Below, piece after piece: positions 52,599-62,075 of a stretch of 64,000 bases of DNA. Each line of letters begins with the position of its first letter. Position 1 is the stretch's first letter. The notes under the pieces were generated by a model that was given only the letters and a program-made list of their open reading frames with translations, did not search any database and had not been told where the DNA came from. Position numbers and translations under genes: made by a program. Source of the stretch: Streptomyces sp. Ru71 (lineage in GTDB: Bacteria > Actinomycetota > Actinomycetes > Streptomycetales > Streptomycetaceae). The stretch lies in contig NZ_PQSS01000001.1 in assembly GCF_002920535.1 (NCBI RefSeq), positions 62,001 through 126,000 of the forward strand, written 5' to 3'.

Positions 52599-52669
52599 AG
52601 CCCGGGGGGGCCCGTCTCTGCACACGGTCCCCATCGGGCCCCCATACGCCCGTGACTAAGCTGATCTTC

Positions 52670-53227
52670 ATGGCGGCAGAGGAGACCGGGAACCGGGCCG
52701 GGACGGTGTGTCCGGCGTGCGGCGGCGCCGAGGTGCGTACGGTGGAACAGGCGCGCACCGGCAAGGGCGCCTCGCGGCAGAACCTGCACGGCAGGCTGGC
52801 GCCGGGCCCGGACAAGACCGGCGACGGGTGTGCGCACTTCGCCGAGGGCATGGTGCTCACCGGCCTTGGCGTCGCCCTCGCGTTCACGGGCGTCGAGCAG
52901 CACAAGCCCCTCTACACCGTGGGTGGTGTGCTGCTCGCCCTGGTCTGCTTCTTCGGCACGTTCGCCGTCGTGCGTGACGACCGGCGGGAGCGGGCCGCCG
53001 CCCAGGCCGGTGCCGGGCGTGCCGACTGGCTGTGGCGCCCCGCCCACTACTGCTACGGCTGCGGTTCGGTGTTCTGCCCAGGCCAGGACCCCTGGGCGGG
53101 GGCGCTGACCCCGGAGCAGTTCAAGAAGCTGGTATGGACGGAGGCGGGCTACGCCGACCAGCTCCAGCCGGGCGACCGGGCGAAGGACGCCGAATTGCCG
53201 CCCGGCGTGCTGCCCTGGCGGCCGTAG
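52670..53227 (+). CDS. Hypothetical zinc-ribbon membrane protein
   Basis: A 185-residue protein. An N-terminal CPAC (about residue 14) and a later CYGC (about 126) pair could form a split zinc ribbon flanking two hydrophobic segments (about 62-78 and 84-102). The C-terminal part is soluble (LTPEQFKKLVWTEAGYADQL). ATG 52670 follows a TAAGCT hexamer by eight bases, so leaderless translation is possible; GTG 52652 in frame is an alternative. Function unknown. Confidence 0.75.
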   Translation: MAAEETGNRAGTVCPACGGAEVRTVEQARTGKGASRQNLHGRLAPGPDKTGDGCAHFAEGMVLTGLGVALAFTGVEQHKPLYTVGGVLLALVCFFGTFAVVRDDRRERAAAQAGAGRADWLWRPAHYCYGCGSVFCPGQDPWAGALTPEQFKKLVWTEAGYADQLQPGDRAKDAELPPGVLPWRP

Positions 53228-53240
53228 CGCGGCCGCCGGC

Positions 53241-54026
53241 TCATGTACGCAGGTGTGACGCCCCGTTGAGGTCGAGGATCGTGCCCGAGGCCCACTCCGC
53301 GGCAGGGGAGGCGAGCCACACGACGGCCGCCGCGATCTCCTGCGGGGTGGCGACCCTGCCGAAGGGACTCTGCGCGCGGATCGCGTCACCCTCGGCGCCG
53401 TCCAGGCGCGGGGAGACCCGCTCCGTGGAGAAGAAGCCGGGCGCGACCGACGCCACGGCGATGCCGTAGGGCGCCAGCGACACCGCCAGCGACTGGCCCA
53501 GGGCATGGACCGCGGCCTTCGTCGCCCCGTAGGCGGGATGATCGGGTTCGCCGCGGAACGCGCCGCGGGAGCCGATGTTGACGATGCGCCCGCCCCTTCC
53601 CTGGTCGATCATGCGGCGGGCGACGAGATGGCTGAGGTTCGCCGTGGCCAGAAGGTTCACGGCGACATGCTGCTGCCACACCGCCACCCACTCCTCGTAC
53701 GGGGTCTCCGCCGGCGGGTGGCGGATGTTCACCGCCGCGTTGTTCACCAGCACGTCGACGCCGCCGAGCGCCTCCGCCGCCGCGTCCACCACGGCCGCCG
53801 CCCCCGCCGGATCCGCGAGGTCGCCGCCGACCAGCACATGGCCGGAACCGGCGAGGGAGTCGAGCGTCAGACGGGCCTCGTCGGCACGCGAACCGTAGTG
53901 GACGGCGACCTTGTCGCTCCCCTCGGCGAACGCCTGTGCCACGGCACGGCCCAGTCCCCGCGAGGCCCCGCTGACGAGGACGCGACGGGGGGAGGGGGAA
54001 TGCGTCAGATCCTGCGCGGCGGTCAC
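53241..54026 (-). CDS. SDR family oxidoreductase
   Basis: A 261-residue classical SDR: VLVSGASRGLGRAVAQAFAEG, VLVNNAAVNIRHP, YGATKAAVHALGQS as the Tyr-Lys pair, and ASGTILDLNGASH near the C-terminus. It resembles 3-oxoacyl-ACP reductase-like proteins. It lies apart from the steroid cluster, next to pntAB, and convergent with the zinc-ribbon gene. Substrate unknown. Confidence 0.85.
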   Translation of the reverse strand: MTAAQDLTHSPSPRRVLVSGASRGLGRAVAQAFAEGSDKVAVHYGSRADEARLTLDSLAGSGHVLVGGDLADPAGAAAVVDAAAEALGGVDVLVNNAAVNIRHPPAETPYEEWVAVWQQHVAVNLLATANLSHLVARRMIDQGRGGRIVNIGSRGAFRGEPDHPAYGATKAAVHALGQSLAVSLAPYGIAVASVAPGFFSTERVSPRLDGAEGDAIRAQSPFGRVATPQEIAAAVVWLASPAAEWASGTILDLNGASHLRT

Positions 54027-54135
54027 GATGCGGCTCAGCCTTCCCTGCGGGTCGTCAGTGCCGCAAGCATAAGGATCACGGCGGGATTCGTGCGGCTGCC
54101 CCTGGTCATGTACGGCGAAAAGGCGGCTTCGGCGG

Positions 54136-54147
54136 GTAGGTTCCTAC
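54136..54147 (+). promoter_or_regulatory. GTAGG-TT-CCTAC dyad before pntA
   Basis: A compact inverted repeat that contains TAGGTT, a common Streptomyces -10 form, about 85 bp upstream of the pntA start. No matching -35 was found at 16-18 bp, so it may be an activator-dependent promoter or an operator. Confidence 0.35.
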
Positions 54148-54232
54148 GGCGTGCGTCCCTCGGGAAGGATCCCGGCGGACATCCCTTGATCGCGGATAGC
54201 CCGTCAACCTCCGCAGAGGAGAGAAGCGAGAT

Positions 54233-55783
54233 ATGTCTGCACAGGAACCCGCGCACCACTCATCCCAGCGCATCGGCGTCGTGGCCGAGTGCCTCTCCGG
54301 GGAGACACGTGTCGCCGCGACCCCCGCGACCGTGCGTCAGCTGCTGGCCCTGGGCTACCGGGTCGTGGTGGAGCCCGAGGCCGGCGCCGCCTCCGGCTTC
54401 GGCGACCAGGCGTACCTCGATGCCGGCGCGGAGATCGGCGAGGCCTGGGACGCCGACGTCGTGCTGAAGGTGAACTCCCCATCGGACGCAGAGATCTCCC
54501 GGCTGCGCCGGGGCGCCACCGTCGTCGCCCTGCTGTCCCCGGCGCACCGGCCCGAGCTGCTGCGGGCGCTGGCCGACGCGGGCGTGACCTCGCTGGCGCT
54601 GGACGCGGTGCCGCGCATCTCGCGCGCCCAGTCCATGGACGTACTGTCGTCGATGGCGAACATCGCCGGATACCGGGCGGTCATCGAGGCCGCCCACGTC
54701 TTCGGCCGCTTCTTCACCGGCCAGGTCACCGCCGCCGGCAAGGTGCCCCCGGCGAAGGTGCTGGTCGCCGGCGCCGGGGTGGCCGGTCTCGCGGCGATCG
54801 GCGCCGCCTCCAGCCTCGGCGCGGTCGTACGGGCCACCGACCCGCGGCCCGAGGTCGCGGACCAGGTGAAGTCACTCGGCGGCGAGTACCTCCCGGTGCA
54901 CGTCACGCAGGAGGCGAGCACCGACGGCTACGCCAAGGCGACCTCCGCCGACTACGACCGCGCCGCCGCCGAGCTCTACCACGAGCAGGCGAAGGACGTG
55001 GACATCGTCATCACCACCGCGCTGATCCCGGGCCGGCCCGCGCCGCGCCTGCTGACGGCCGAGGACGTGGCCGTGATGAAGCCGGGCAGCGTCGTCGTCG
55101 ACATGGCCGCGGCCCAGGGCGGCAACGTGGAGGGCACCGTACCGGGGCGTGCCGTGGTCACCGACAACGGCGTCACCCTCATCGGCTACACCGACCTGGC
55201 CTCGCGGCTGCCCGCGCAGGCCTCGCAGCTGTTCGGCACCAACCTGGTCAACCTGCTGAAGCTGCTCACCCCCGGCAAGGACGGCCGGCTGGTGATCGAC
55301 TTCGACGACGTCGTCCAGCGGGCCGTGACCGTGGTGCGCGACGGCGACGTCACCTGGCCACCGCCGCCCGTCCCGGTCTCGGCCGCTCCGGCCGCGCAGC
55401 CCACGCCACCCGAGGCGGAACCGGCGCCGGCGAGAGCGAAACCGGCGGGGCGCTTCGCCCTGATCGGGCTCGGCATGCTCGCCCTGTTCCTGCTGGTCGC
55501 CTTCGCGCCCGCCCAACTCGCCGAGAACTTCACGGTGTTCGCGCTGGCCGTGGTGATCGGCTACTACGTCATCGGCAAGGTGCACCACGCCCTGCACACC
55601 CCGCTCATGTCGGTGACCAACGCCATCTCGGGCATCGTCGTGGTCGGGGCCCTGCTGCAGACCGGGCACGAGAGCACCCTGGTCACCGCGCTGTCCGTCG
55701 CGGCGATCCTGCTGACCAGCGTCAACATCTTCGGCGGTTTCGCCGTCACCCGCCGCATGCTGTCCATGTTCTCGAAGGGCTGA
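54233..55783 (+). CDS. pntA: Proton-translocating NAD(P)+ transhydrogenase subunit alpha
   Basis: A 516-residue PntA. The NAD(H)-binding domain I spans residues about 12-375 (VAECLSGETRVAATPATVRQLLALGYRVVVE start, LVAGAGVAGLAAIGAAS nucleotide fold, VDMAAAQGGNVEGTV). An Ala/Pro-rich linker of about 385-410 leads to four membrane segments (about 412-515). With PntB it couples proton entry to hydride transfer from NADH to NADP+, supplying NADPH. An RBS-like AGGAGAG precedes ATG 54233. The pntB gene starts seven bases after its stop. Confidence 0.95.
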   Translation: MSAQEPAHHSSQRIGVVAECLSGETRVAATPATVRQLLALGYRVVVEPEAGAASGFGDQAYLDAGAEIGEAWDADVVLKVNSPSDAEISRLRRGATVVALLSPAHRPELLRALADAGVTSLALDAVPRISRAQSMDVLSSMANIAGYRAVIEAAHVFGRFFTGQVTAAGKVPPAKVLVAGAGVAGLAAIGAASSLGAVVRATDPRPEVADQVKSLGGEYLPVHVTQEASTDGYAKATSADYDRAAAELYHEQAKDVDIVITTALIPGRPAPRLLTAEDVAVMKPGSVVVDMAAAQGGNVEGTVPGRAVVTDNGVTLIGYTDLASRLPAQASQLFGTNLVNLLKLLTPGKDGRLVIDFDDVVQRAVTVVRDGDVTWPPPPVPVSAAPAAQPTPPEAEPAPARAKPAGRFALIGLGMLALFLLVAFAPAQLAENFTVFALAVVIGYYVIGKVHHALHTPLMSVTNAISGIVVVGALLQTGHESTLVTALSVAAILLTSVNIFGGFAVTRRMLSMFSKG

Positions 55784-55789
55784 GCCGAG

Positions 55790-57256
55790 ATGACCTCCCT
55801 GACAGCCTCCCACGCCGCCGACCTGGTCGCCGCCCTGCTGTTCATCCTCAGCCTGGCCGGTCTGTCCCAGCACCGCACCTCCCGCGCCGGCGTCGTGTAC
55901 GGCATCGCCGGCATGGCCCTGGCGCTCGTCGCCACGGTCGTGGTGGCGGCGCGGAGCATCACGGCCGGTGCGGTGACCCTGATCGTGGTGGCCATGGCGC
56001 TGGGCGCGGTGCTCGGCCTGTGGCGGGCCCGCCGCGTCGAGATGACGCAGATGCCGGAACTGATCGCCGTACTGCACAGCTTCGTCGGCCTCGCCGCGGT
56101 GCTGGTCGGCTGGAACAGCTACCTGGAGGTGGAGGCGCACGGCACGGAGCAGACCCTGATCGGCGCCGACCTGCTCCGCATCCACCACGCCGAGGTGGTC
56201 ATCGGCGTCTTCATCGGCGCGGTCACCTTCACCGGGTCCGTCGTCGCGTTCCTCAAGCTCTCGGCGCGCATCAAGTCCCGTCCGCTGATGCTGCCCGGCA
56301 AGAACGCGCTGAACATCGGCGCGCTCGTCGCCTTCGTCGCGCTGACCGTGTGGTTCACCGTCAGCCCTAACCTGGCCCTGATGATCGCGGTGACCGTGCT
56401 GGCGCTGGCACTCGGCTGGCACCTGGTCGCCTCGATCGGCGGCGGCGACATGCCCGTCGTGGTCTCCATGCTGAACAGCTACTCGGGCTGGGCGGCGGCC
56501 GCGGCCGGATTCCTGCTCGACAACAACCTGCTCATCGTCACCGGCGCGCTGGTCGGCTCCTCCGGTGCCTATCTGTCGTACATCATGTGCAAGGCGATGA
56601 ACCGGTCCTTCCTGTCCGTCATCGCCGGCGGCTTCGGCATCGAGGCGCCGTCCGGCGGCGGCGAGGAGCAGGGCGAGCACCGCGAGGTGCGGGCGGCGGA
56701 GGTGGCCGGGATGCTCGCCCGGGCCCGCTCGGTGATCATCACCCCCGGCTACGGCATGGCCGTCGCGCAGGCCCAGCATCCGGTCGCGGAGCTGACCCGC
56801 CGGCTGCGCGAGCGCGGAGTGGAGGTCCGCTTCGGCGTCCACCCCGTCGCCGGGCGCCTGCCCGGGCACATGAACGTGCTGCTGGCCGAGGCGAAGGTGC
56901 CCTACGACATCGTCCTGGACATGGACGAGATCAACGACGACTTCGCCGACACCTCCGTCGTGCTGGTCATCGGCGCCAACGACACCGTCAACCCGGCCGC
57001 GACCGAGGACCCGGCCAGCCCGATCGCCGGCATGCCGGTGCTGCGCGTGTGGGAGGCGGAGCAGGTCGTCGTCTTCAAGCGGTCCATGGCCTCCGGCTAC
57101 GCGGGCGTGCAGAACCCGCTGTTCTTCCGCGAGAACAGCGGCATGCTCTTCGGCGACGCCAAGCGGAGCGTCGAGGAGATCCTGCACGCGCTCGGTACCG
57201 ACGGCCACCACCGGCCGGCCCCGGCCACCCGTCAGGCGACGTCGGCCGGCCGGTGA
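55790..57256 (+). CDS. pntB: Proton-translocating NAD(P)+ transhydrogenase subunit beta
   Basis: A 488-residue PntB with nine membrane segments (residues about 7-285) and the NADP(H)-binding domain III at about 300-480. Domain III motifs: [56 protein letters not shown] and [20 protein letters not shown]. Membrane residues [21 protein letters not shown] are present. It is in an operon with pntA. The genome's steroid hydroxylation and aromatic pathways would be consumers of NADPH, but no specific link is visible. Confidence 0.95.
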   Translation: MTSLTASHAADLVAALLFILSLAGLSQHRTSRAGVVYGIAGMALALVATVVVAARSITAGAVTLIVVAMALGAVLGLWRARRVEMTQMPELIAVLHSFVGLAAVLVGWNSYLEVEAHGTEQTLIGADLLRIHHAEVVIGVFIGAVTFTGSVVAFLKLSARIKSRPLMLPGKNALNIGALVAFVALTVWFTVSPNLALMIAVTVLALALGWHLVASIGGGDMPVVVSMLNSYSGWAAAAAGFLLDNNLLIVTGALVGSSGAYLSYIMCKAMNRSFLSVIAGGFGIEAPSGGGEEQGEHREVRAAEVAGMLARARSVIITPGYGMAVAQAQHPVAELTRRLRERGVEVRFGVHPVAGRLPGHMNVLLAEAKVPYDIVLDMDEINDDFADTSVVLVIGANDTVNPAATEDPASPIAGMPVLRVWEAEQVVVFKRSMASGYAGVQNPLFFRENSGMLFGDAKRSVEEILHALGTDGHHRPAPATRQATSAGR

Positions 57257-57281
57257 TCCGGTCAGGCGCCTCGGCTCCGGC

Positions 57282-57842
57282 TCACTGGCCGACCCGTCCG
57301 TCGACGCATTCGCGCAGCAGGTCGGCGTGGCCGCAGTGACGGGCGTACTCCTCGATCCTGTGCACGAGCAGTTCCCGTATGGAGATCCGGTCCTTGCCCA
57401 CCCGCTCGCCGAGGTCCGGGTGGGCGGCCAGTGCGGCGTCCGTCGCGGCCTGCTCGCGCTCCAGGTCGGCGTACGCGGCCTCGACCACGGCCTGATCGGC
57501 GACGGCCCGGTCGAAGTCCGCGTCACGCTCGCCGTACAGCTTCGGCAGCGGGTCGCCGTCGGTGATCCAGTTGCGCCAGTCCCGCTCCACCTCGGCGAGA
57601 TGCCGGACCAGGCCGAGCAGGGACATCGTCGACGGCGGGACCGACCGGCGGGCCAGCTGCTCGGCGTCCAGGCCCTCGCACTTCATCCGCAGGGTCAGCC
57701 GGTAGTTGCGCAGGAAGTCCTCCAGCGTGGCGAGTTCTCCCTCCGGGGCGGGGCCCCCGCTGTCGCGGGGGTCGTCGTCCGGGTCGGTCCACATGTCGGG
57801 GTAGACGGTCGCCTGGGTCCATCGCGCGGGTTCGTCGCTCAT
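57282..57842 (-). CDS. DinB family protein (DUF664)
   Basis: A 186-residue four-helix-bundle protein with ATG 57842 taken as start (MSDEPARWTQATVYPDMW); ATG 57851 is also possible. Features are YRLTLRMKCEGLDAEQLARR, LVRHLAEVERDWRN with the metal-type His, and VHRIEEYARHCGHADLLRE with the other two His positions of the DinB bundle. Such proteins include mycothiol-dependent transferases, which is a reasonable guess for an actinomycete. Convergent with pntB. Confidence 0.82.
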   Translation of the reverse strand: MSDEPARWTQATVYPDMWTDPDDDPRDSGGPAPEGELATLEDFLRNYRLTLRMKCEGLDAEQLARRSVPPSTMSLLGLVRHLAEVERDWRNWITDGDPLPKLYGERDADFDRAVADQAVVEAAYADLEREQAATDAALAAHPDLGERVGKDRISIRELLVHRIEEYARHCGHADLLRECVDGRVGQ

Positions 57843-57904
57843 GCGGGGCATGGTCGCCCGCAACTGCCCGGCAGCGCCACCGATTTCACCTCGGCCGGCC
57901 CGGC

Positions 57905-58624
57905 CTACGACCCGGCGCGGACCCAGTCGGGCTCGGTCGCCGCCAGCCGGTGGACCGTCACCGACGTCGCCGCGAGCAGCAGCAGGGCCAGGCCGAGGGT
58001 GAGGACCAGATGGCCGTGCAGGACGAGCAGCGCGCCGACGAGCGCGCCCAGGAACATCGCCAGCACCGACAGCAGGCCCCGCCCACGCCGCCCGCTCGGG
58101 CCGGCGGCCAGGGCGGTCAGGGTCTGCGTCAGCACCGTGGTGGTCAGTTCCGGGACGCCGAGGCGCCGGGCCGCGGCGGTCTGCAGACCCATGGCCAGGC
58201 CCAGCAGCACGATCAGCGTGTACCGGGCGCCGGCGCTCACCGGTGCGCCGGCGACCGCGGCGACCACCACGGACACCGCGACGAGGACCGCCTGCGCGGC
58301 GGCCGCCGCGCGCAGCAGGTGCCCGCGGTGTGTGGCGTACCGCGCGCCGATCCGCCCGCCGGCGAACGCGCCGAGCAGGAACGCGGCCAGGGCGGCCACG
58401 GACGCGAGCGCGGACAGACCGGCGCTGCCGGCCAGCGCGAAGCCCATGAGGACCACGTTGCCGGTCATGTTGCCCACGAAGACGCGCCCCAGCCCGAGAT
58501 AGCTGACCGCGTCCACGAGACCGGTGACCACGGTCAGCGTCAGCAGCAGCGCCGGCAGCGGCCCGTGCCGCTCGTCCCCGGCCGGTACCGGGATGCGCGG
58601 GGCGTCCCCCGGACGTCGGCGCAT
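57905..58624 (-). CDS. DUF1275/YoaK family membrane protein
   Basis: A 239-residue protein with six hydrophobic segments. YoaK-family marks are LTVVTGLVDAVSYLGLGRVFVGNMTGNVVLMGFAL (in pieces) at the N-terminus and MGLQTAAARRLGVPELTTTVLTQTLTALA in the middle. Function is not established in the family. It ends 42 bp past the DinB start region and starts just before the AI-2E transporter stop, so it may be co-transcribed with it. Confidence 0.85.
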   Translation of the reverse strand: MRRRPGDAPRIPVPAGDERHGPLPALLLTLTVVTGLVDAVSYLGLGRVFVGNMTGNVVLMGFALAGSAGLSALASVAALAAFLLGAFAGGRIGARYATHRGHLLRAAAAAQAVLVAVSVVVAAVAGAPVSAGARYTLIVLLGLAMGLQTAAARRLGVPELTTTVLTQTLTALAAGPSGRRGRGLLSVLAMFLGALVGALLVLHGHLVLTLGLALLLLAATSVTVHRLAATEPDWVRAGS

Positions 58625-58628
58625 ACGG

Positions 58629-59798
58629 TCAGGTCCCGCCTGGATCAGGGCGCAGCGCCCGCAGCACCGCCCAGGCCACCGAGACGAACGGCACGGCCAC
58701 GACCGCGCCGATGACCCCGGCGACGATGCCGCCGGCGATGACCGACACGGCCACCACGAGCGGGTGCAGCCGCACCGCCCAGCTCATCACCAGGGGGTGC
58801 AGCACATGCCCCTCCAGCTGTCCGATGACGACGATGAGCGCCAGCACCGCCAGCGCGGTGAGCGGGCCGCGCCCGGCGAGCGCGACCACCGTGGCCACGC
58901 CGAGCGCGATCGGCGAGCCGATGAGCGGCACGAACGCGGCGAAGAACTCCAGCAGCGTCAGTGGCAGGGCCAGCGGCACGCGCAGCGCCAGCAGCGCGAT
59001 GCCGACGAGTACGGCGTTGGTGGCGGCCACGATGACGATGCCGCGGGTGTATCCGGCGAACGCGCGCCAGGCCACACGGCCCGCCCGGTCCCAAGCCGGC
59101 CGGGCGTCCCTGGGCACCAACTCGTCGCGCGCCCAGGCCCACAGTCGCTCTCCCGAGTGGATGAAGAACAGGGAGGAGAAGACCGCGAGCACGCCGCCGG
59201 TGGCGATCTCGACGGCGCGGCCGATGCCGCTCAGGGCGCTGCTGAGCAGGCCGGCCCGGTGCGCGGAGACATAGGAGACGATCTGCCGCTGCAGGTCGCT
59301 CAGGGAGTGGGGGCCCAGCCGGAACGGCGGCCGGCGCAGCCAGAGCTCGATCCGGTGCACACCGCTGCGGAACTCACCGGCCAGCTTCGTCGACTCGTCC
59401 GCGATGGCGTTGCCCACCAGGGCGAGCAGGGCGAGCAGCAGCACCGCGCTGCCCACGAGCGCGACGGCGACGGCGAGCGGCCGGGGCAGCCAGCGCGCCA
59501 GCAGATCCGTCGGCGGACGCAGCACCGAGGTGATGACCAGGGCGAGGAACAGGGCCACGGCGATGAGCTGGAAGCGGCCCAGCACGGTGAAGACGCCGTA
59601 GACCACGATGCCGACGAGGATGAGCCGCCAGGCGTGGGCGGCGGCGACCCGCAGCCAGCGCACGGAGCACTCGGCGGGCGGCGCCGGCGGGCCGCCGCGG
59701 CGGCGCGAGGGCAGCCGCACCGCGTGCGCGGTGAGGCCACCGCCCGCCCGGGGACCGCGGCCCCGCCTCGCCGCCGCCCGGCCCGCATCCGACACCAC
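58629..59798 (-). CDS. AI-2E family (PerM-like) transporter
   Basis: A 389-residue membrane protein. Residues 1-45 are basic and Pro-rich, then about seven hydrophobic segments separated by an amphipathic helical region (about 130-210). The family core is visible as FAGYTRGIVIVAATNAVLVGIALL, LLEFFAAFVPLIGSPIALG, QLEGHVLHPLVMSWAVRLHPLVVAVSVIAGG and the final AVVAVPFVSVAWAVL. GTG 59798 with GAGAGG upstream is taken as start. The family includes autoinducer-2 exporters and sodium/proton antiporter-like proteins; the solute is unknown. Confidence 0.85.
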   Translation of the reverse strand: MVSDAGRAAARRGRGPRAGGGLTAHAVRLPSRRRGGPPAPPAECSVRWLRVAAAHAWRLILVGIVVYGVFTVLGRFQLIAVALFLALVITSVLRPPTDLLARWLPRPLAVAVALVGSAVLLLALLALVGNAIADESTKLAGEFRSGVHRIELWLRRPPFRLGPHSLSDLQRQIVSYVSAHRAGLLSSALSGIGRAVEIATGGVLAVFSSLFFIHSGERLWAWARDELVPRDARPAWDRAGRVAWRAFAGYTRGIVIVAATNAVLVGIALLALRVPLALPLTLLEFFAAFVPLIGSPIALGVATVVALAGRGPLTALAVLALIVVIGQLEGHVLHPLVMSWAVRLHPLVVAVSVIAGGIVAGVIGAVVAVPFVSVAWAVLRALRPDPGGT

Positions 59799-59914
59799 GC
59801 CGCACGCCTCTCTCGTCACCGACAGCCGGTCGTCTCCAGAGCACGGTAAGCACAAGCGGGGCGGGGACCGGGCTGCAACGCGCCCGGAGGTCACGCACGG
59901 GACCGGGAGGGACG

Positions 59915-60265
59915 TCAGGCGGCTGCCGCGAAGGCCGCCGCGGCGATCGCGATGTCGGCGCGCGCGTTGATGACCAGGCGGACGCCGTCGCGCTCCGCAC
60001 GCGTCTGCAGCATTCGCCGCAGCGGAGCGCTGTGGGTGATCACCGACATCAGCACCCCGAGACGCACGCAGACACGGTGCGCCTGAAGGACCATGTCGAT
60101 CGCCGCGGCGCCGACGTCGGGGTCCTCCACCGCGATCACCACGGGCAGGGGCTGATACCCACGGATCAGATCCTCGATCTCCTCCAGGAGCTCGGTTCGC
60201 CCGTCGCCCGTGTCGTTCTGCACGGTGACGACCAGCACACCCTGATCCAGCATGTGGGACAGCAT
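59915..60265 (-). CDS. STAS-like small protein
   Basis: A 116-residue alpha/beta protein: a hydrophobic strand (VLVVTVQND), LLEEIEDLIRGYQPLPVVIAVEDPDVGAAAIDMVL and LGVLMSVITHSAPLRRMLQTRAERDGVRLVINARAD. The spacing of strands and the position of the short Asp-containing loop resemble STAS/anti-sigma-antagonist domains, but the usual phosphorylatable Ser is not evident. ATG 60265 has GGGAAAGG upstream. A regulatory or structural role is inferred with low certainty. Confidence 0.6.
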   Translation of the reverse strand: MLSHMLDQGVLVVTVQNDTGDGRTELLEEIEDLIRGYQPLPVVIAVEDPDVGAAAIDMVLQAHRVCVRLGVLMSVITHSAPLRRMLQTRAERDGVRLVINARADIAIAAAAFAAAA

Positions 60266-60349
60266 CGGCCCGGCCTTTCCCGAGGGGACATCGCTCCAGT
60301 CGGAGTACCCCGTTCCGGATGCCTGATGTACCGCGGTGCGACGTGCCCG

Positions 60350-61996
60350 TCAGGCCCGGTGGACGACCTGCCCGCCGACCATGACGAGCTCGCACACCGT
60401 TCCGGGGATCTCCGCCGGCTCCACGCCGAGCACGTCACGGGAGAGGACGACCAGGTCGGCGAGCTTGCCCACCGACAGCGAACCGCGTTCGTGCTCCAGG
60501 AAGTTCGCGTACGCCGAACCCATGGTGTAGGCGTGGACGGCCGTCTCGATGTCCACGGTCTCCTCCGGCATCCACGCCTCGCCGCCGTCCAGCGGCCGCC
60601 GGGTCACCGCCGTGTACAGGCCCACCATCGGGTCCATCTCGGCGACGTTCCAGTCGCTGGAGAACGCCAGCGTCGCCCCCGCCCGGTGCAGGCTGCGCAT
60701 GGGCCACGCCTTGTGCCAGCGCTCGGGGCCCACGTTGCGTGCCCAGTCCTGGCCGGGACCGGCGATCTCGGGGGCGCAGTGCCTGGGCTGCATGCACGCC
60801 ACCACCCCCAGTTCGGCGAAGCGCGGCACGTCCGCCGGGTCGCAGCACTCCACGTGGACGACCTGGTGACGGGCGTCGCGGGGGCCGTTCACGGCACGGG
60901 CGCGGGCGACGGCGTCCAGGACGGTGCGGATGCCGCGGTCGCCGGTGGCGTGCACGAAGCACTGGAAGCCGCGTGCGTCGAGCCGGGTGAGCAGCTCACC
61001 GAACTCCTCAGGAGGGTAGAAGGTGTCACCGCGGTGCCGGCAGCCGGTGTACGGCTCCAGCAGGGCGGCGGTGCGCGGCTCGACCACGTCGTCGATGTAG
61101 AGCTTGAGCGGGCCCACCCGCATCCACGCGTCGTCGAACCGGCGCGCGGCCTCGGCGAACTCGTCCAGGTCGGCCTCAGTGGTGCCGCGGGGGTGGAACA
61201 GCGCGGCCACCAGCCGGGAGCGCAGCCGCCCTTCCTTGCGGGCCCGTACGAACAGCTCCAGGTCGTCCAGGGAGTTCTGCGGCTCGACGACGGTGGTGAT
61301 GCCGAACCGTGCTGCGTCGTCCAGGCTGCGCAGCAGCCGCCCGTACTGCCGCTCGGCCGATGCCCAGGGGACACCGAGCGCGCGCAGCGCCCGATGGCCC
61401 TCGCGGGACAGACCGCGCACCGCGAAGTCCTTGACGAAGCCGGTGGGTTCACCGGTGGCCGGGTCCGTCTCCGGCACCCCGAACGGCAGCGCGCCGCACC
61501 CGGGGATGACGCCGAGCCGGGCCATCGCGGCGCTGTTGAGCCACATGGTGTGCACGTCGTAGCTCAGCACGAACGCGGGGGTGTCGCCGGTGAGTTCGTC
61601 CAGATCGCGTGCGCGGGGCATTCGGCCCTCGGGGAGGACGGAGTAGTCGAACCCCTCCGCCTCGATCCAGCCGGCGTCCGGGTGCCGCTCGCGCCAGGCC
61701 GCGATCCGGTCGGCGACCTCGGCGAGCGAGCGGGCCCCGGCCAGTTGCACGCACTCCTCGTCCGAGCCCAGCCGGACGTGGTTGTGCGCGTCGACGAAGC
61801 CGGGCAGCACCCGCCGTCCGCCCGCGTCGATCACTTCGGTCCCGGGGCCCGTCCAGAGCGCGGCGTCCGCGTCGGAGCCCAGCCATGCGATCCGGCCGTC
61901 GCGGACGGCGAGCGCCTCGGCGGCGGGCAGGTCCGGGTCGACGGTGTGGATGCGGGCGTTGCGCAGGACCAGGTGGGCGGGGGAGGGGGGAGTCAC
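60350..61996 (-). CDS. Amidohydrolase family protein (YtcJ type)
   Basis: A 548-residue metal-dependent hydrolase of the amidohydrolase superfamily: RNARIHTVDPDLPAAEALAV, LPGFVDAHNHVRLG (metal-binding HxH), DVHTMWLNSAAM, PLKLYIDDVVEPRTAALLEPY, CFVHATGDRGIRTVLDAV, HVECCDPADVPRFAELGVVACMQP and FSSDWNVAEMDPMVGLYTAVTR (metal Asp). YtcJ-like enzymes hydrolyse amides or N-acyl compounds, but the substrate here is unknown. It directly follows the broken permease (79 bp) in the same direction, suggesting uptake plus hydrolysis of an amide or amino-acid derivative. Confidence 0.87.
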   Translation of the reverse strand: MTPPSPAHLVLRNARIHTVDPDLPAAEALAVRDGRIAWLGSDADAALWTGPGTEVIDAGGRRVLPGFVDAHNHVRLGSDEECVQLAGARSLAEVADRIAAWRERHPDAGWIEAEGFDYSVLPEGRMPRARDLDELTGDTPAFVLSYDVHTMWLNSAAMARLGVIPGCGALPFGVPETDPATGEPTGFVKDFAVRGLSREGHRALRALGVPWASAERQYGRLLRSLDDAARFGITTVVEPQNSLDDLELFVRARKEGRLRSRLVAALFHPRGTTEADLDEFAEAARRFDDAWMRVGPLKLYIDDVVEPRTAALLEPYTGCRHRGDTFYPPEEFGELLTRLDARGFQCFVHATGDRGIRTVLDAVARARAVNGPRDARHQVVHVECCDPADVPRFAELGVVACMQPRHCAPEIAGPGQDWARNVGPERWHKAWPMRSLHRAGATLAFSSDWNVAEMDPMVGLYTAVTRRPLDGGEAWMPEETVDIETAVHAYTMGSAYANFLEHERGSLSVGKLADLVVLSRDVLGVEPAEIPGTVCELVMVGGQVVHRA

Positions 61997-62075
61997 GATC
62001 GGTATCTCCAGTCGGTGCGGGTGGTGCTGAACGGCCCGGGCGGGGTGCGCCGCCCGGGCTCGGGGCCAGGCGGGA

